Position numbers and translations under genes: made by a program | Source: Pseudomonadota bacterium | GTDB lineage: Bacteria; Pseudomonadota; Alphaproteobacteria; Rhizobiales; Rhizobiaceae | Assembly (NCBI GenBank): GCA_023416545.1 | Contig: JAEZHO010000419.1 | Coordinates: 1-6,403 of the forward strand | Direction: 5' to 3' | Length of the DNA: 6,403 bases | Notes under the pieces: model-generated | Databases searched by the model: none | Told to the model about the DNA's origin: nothing | Seen by the model: the letters and a program-made list of their open reading frames with translations, nothing else | Shown: piece by piece, positions 6,014-6,403 of the stretch | Numbering within the stretch: the stretch's first letter is position 1 | How the letters are laid out: each line of letters opens with the position of its first letter

Positions 6014-6403
6014 CAAGGCAGGCGTCCGCCGATGGACCGCGCCTGCCGTACGAAATCGCCAAACAGGTCCGTGCCGAGCTCGTCCTTCAGCCGCGCCGTC
6101 ACCTTTCCGCTTGCAGCATTCAAGCCGTCCGCAAGGGCAATCCCCTCGGCGGTCGGATATATTTCGGATTCCCGGCCATCGTTCTTGGTCGCTCGACGCT
6201 CGACGAGGCCGCGCGCCACAAGGCCATCCACCGCCCGGGTTGCCGTTGCCCGCGCAATCTTCAGGGCGACGGCCAGCTCGCTGTGAAGCATTCCGGGCCT
6301 CTGCAGGATGGCGCGCAGGGTGAAGGCCTGCGACGGAGTGAGGTCGAAGGGCTTGAAGGCTTCCGTCCAGACGCGCTCCAGCTGGCGTGCCAGTGCGGTC
6401 GTG
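6013..6403 (-). CDS. MarR-family winged-helix transcriptional regulator (5' end outside the window)
   Basis: The last 129 residues are visible and the N-terminus is cut by the window edge; the reading frame stays open to the edge. The fold runs in MarR order. A dimerisation helix (LERVWTEAFKPF, visible residues 8-19) is followed by LTPSQAFTLRAIL (21-33). The helix-turn-helix is HSELAVALKIARATATRAVD (40-59), and GLVARGLVERR (60-70) leads into the wing. The wing contains NDGRESEIYPTAEG (74-87), matching the family DxRxxxxxLTxxG pattern. A C-terminal helix follows (about 88-129). MarR proteins are dimeric repressors, often of an adjacent gene and relieved by small aromatic or lipophilic ligands or by oxidation. 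No conserved cysteine is visible here, which argues against thiol sensing through this part. The tautomerase 43 bases downstream is the likely target. Confidence 0.88.
   Translation of the reverse strand, partial: TTALARQLERVWTEAFKPFDLTPSQAFTLRAILQRPGMLHSELAVALKIARATATRAVDGLVARGLVERRATKNDGRESEIYPTAEGIALADGLNAASGKVTARLKDELGTDLFGDFVRQARSIGGRLP

Noticed and set aside
5970..6062. Longer tautomerase form starting at 6062
   Set aside because: It would overlap the MarR gene by about 50 bases and add 31 residues before the catalytic proline, destroying the feature that defines the family.

Overview
The window is a high-GC chromosomal segment from an alphaproteobacterium, most probably a member of the Rhizobiales (Rhizobiaceae-like). 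The evidence is the strongly GC-biased third codon positions, the rhizobial character of the IF3, L20, PheS and PheT proteins, and the gene order. The core is the conserved translation cluster infC - rpmI - rplT - pheS - pheT on the + strand. It is flanked by minus-strand accessory genes: an alpha/beta hydrolase running off the left edge, and a tautomerase plus a MarR-type regulator at the right. Unlike the E. coli cluster, there is no thrS directly upstream of infC and no ihfA directly downstream of pheT.

Layout. 1-364 (-): N-terminal 121 residues of an ABHD10-like serine hydrolase. 365-541: divergent intergenic region. 542-1078 (+): infC, which appears to start at an AUU codon. 1079-1275: intergenic region with a good promoter (1148-1176) and a leader predicted to fold into two tandem hairpins just ahead of rpmI. 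1276-1479 rpmI (L35) and 1519-1923 rplT (L20). 1924-2054: a strong intrinsic terminator (1963-2001) whose 5' arm can instead pair in a 14-bp alternative stem (1923-1976), an attenuator-like arrangement. 2055-3137 pheS and 3154-5577 pheT, separated by 16 nt and surely co-transcribed. 5574-5969 (-): a 131-residue tautomerase of the 4-OT superfamily, convergent with pheT and sharing a CTAG in which both stop codons lie. 6013-6403 (-): a MarR-family regulator truncated at the right edge. A perfect ATGCAA-N10-TTGCAT inverted repeat lies between the regulator and the tautomerase.

How the genes work together. IF3 polices start-codon choice during initiation, L35 and L20 are 50S assembly proteins, and PheS/PheT form the (alpha-beta)2 phenylalanyl-tRNA synthetase. 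Three control points can be read from the sequence: the AUU start of infC (classical IF3 autoregulation), the structured rpmI leader, and the terminator/anti-terminator ahead of pheS. The MarR-tautomerase pair looks like an independent small operon with its own operator. I see no mobile elements, CRISPR arrays, tRNA or rRNA genes. No stretch longer than 200 nt lacks a gene.
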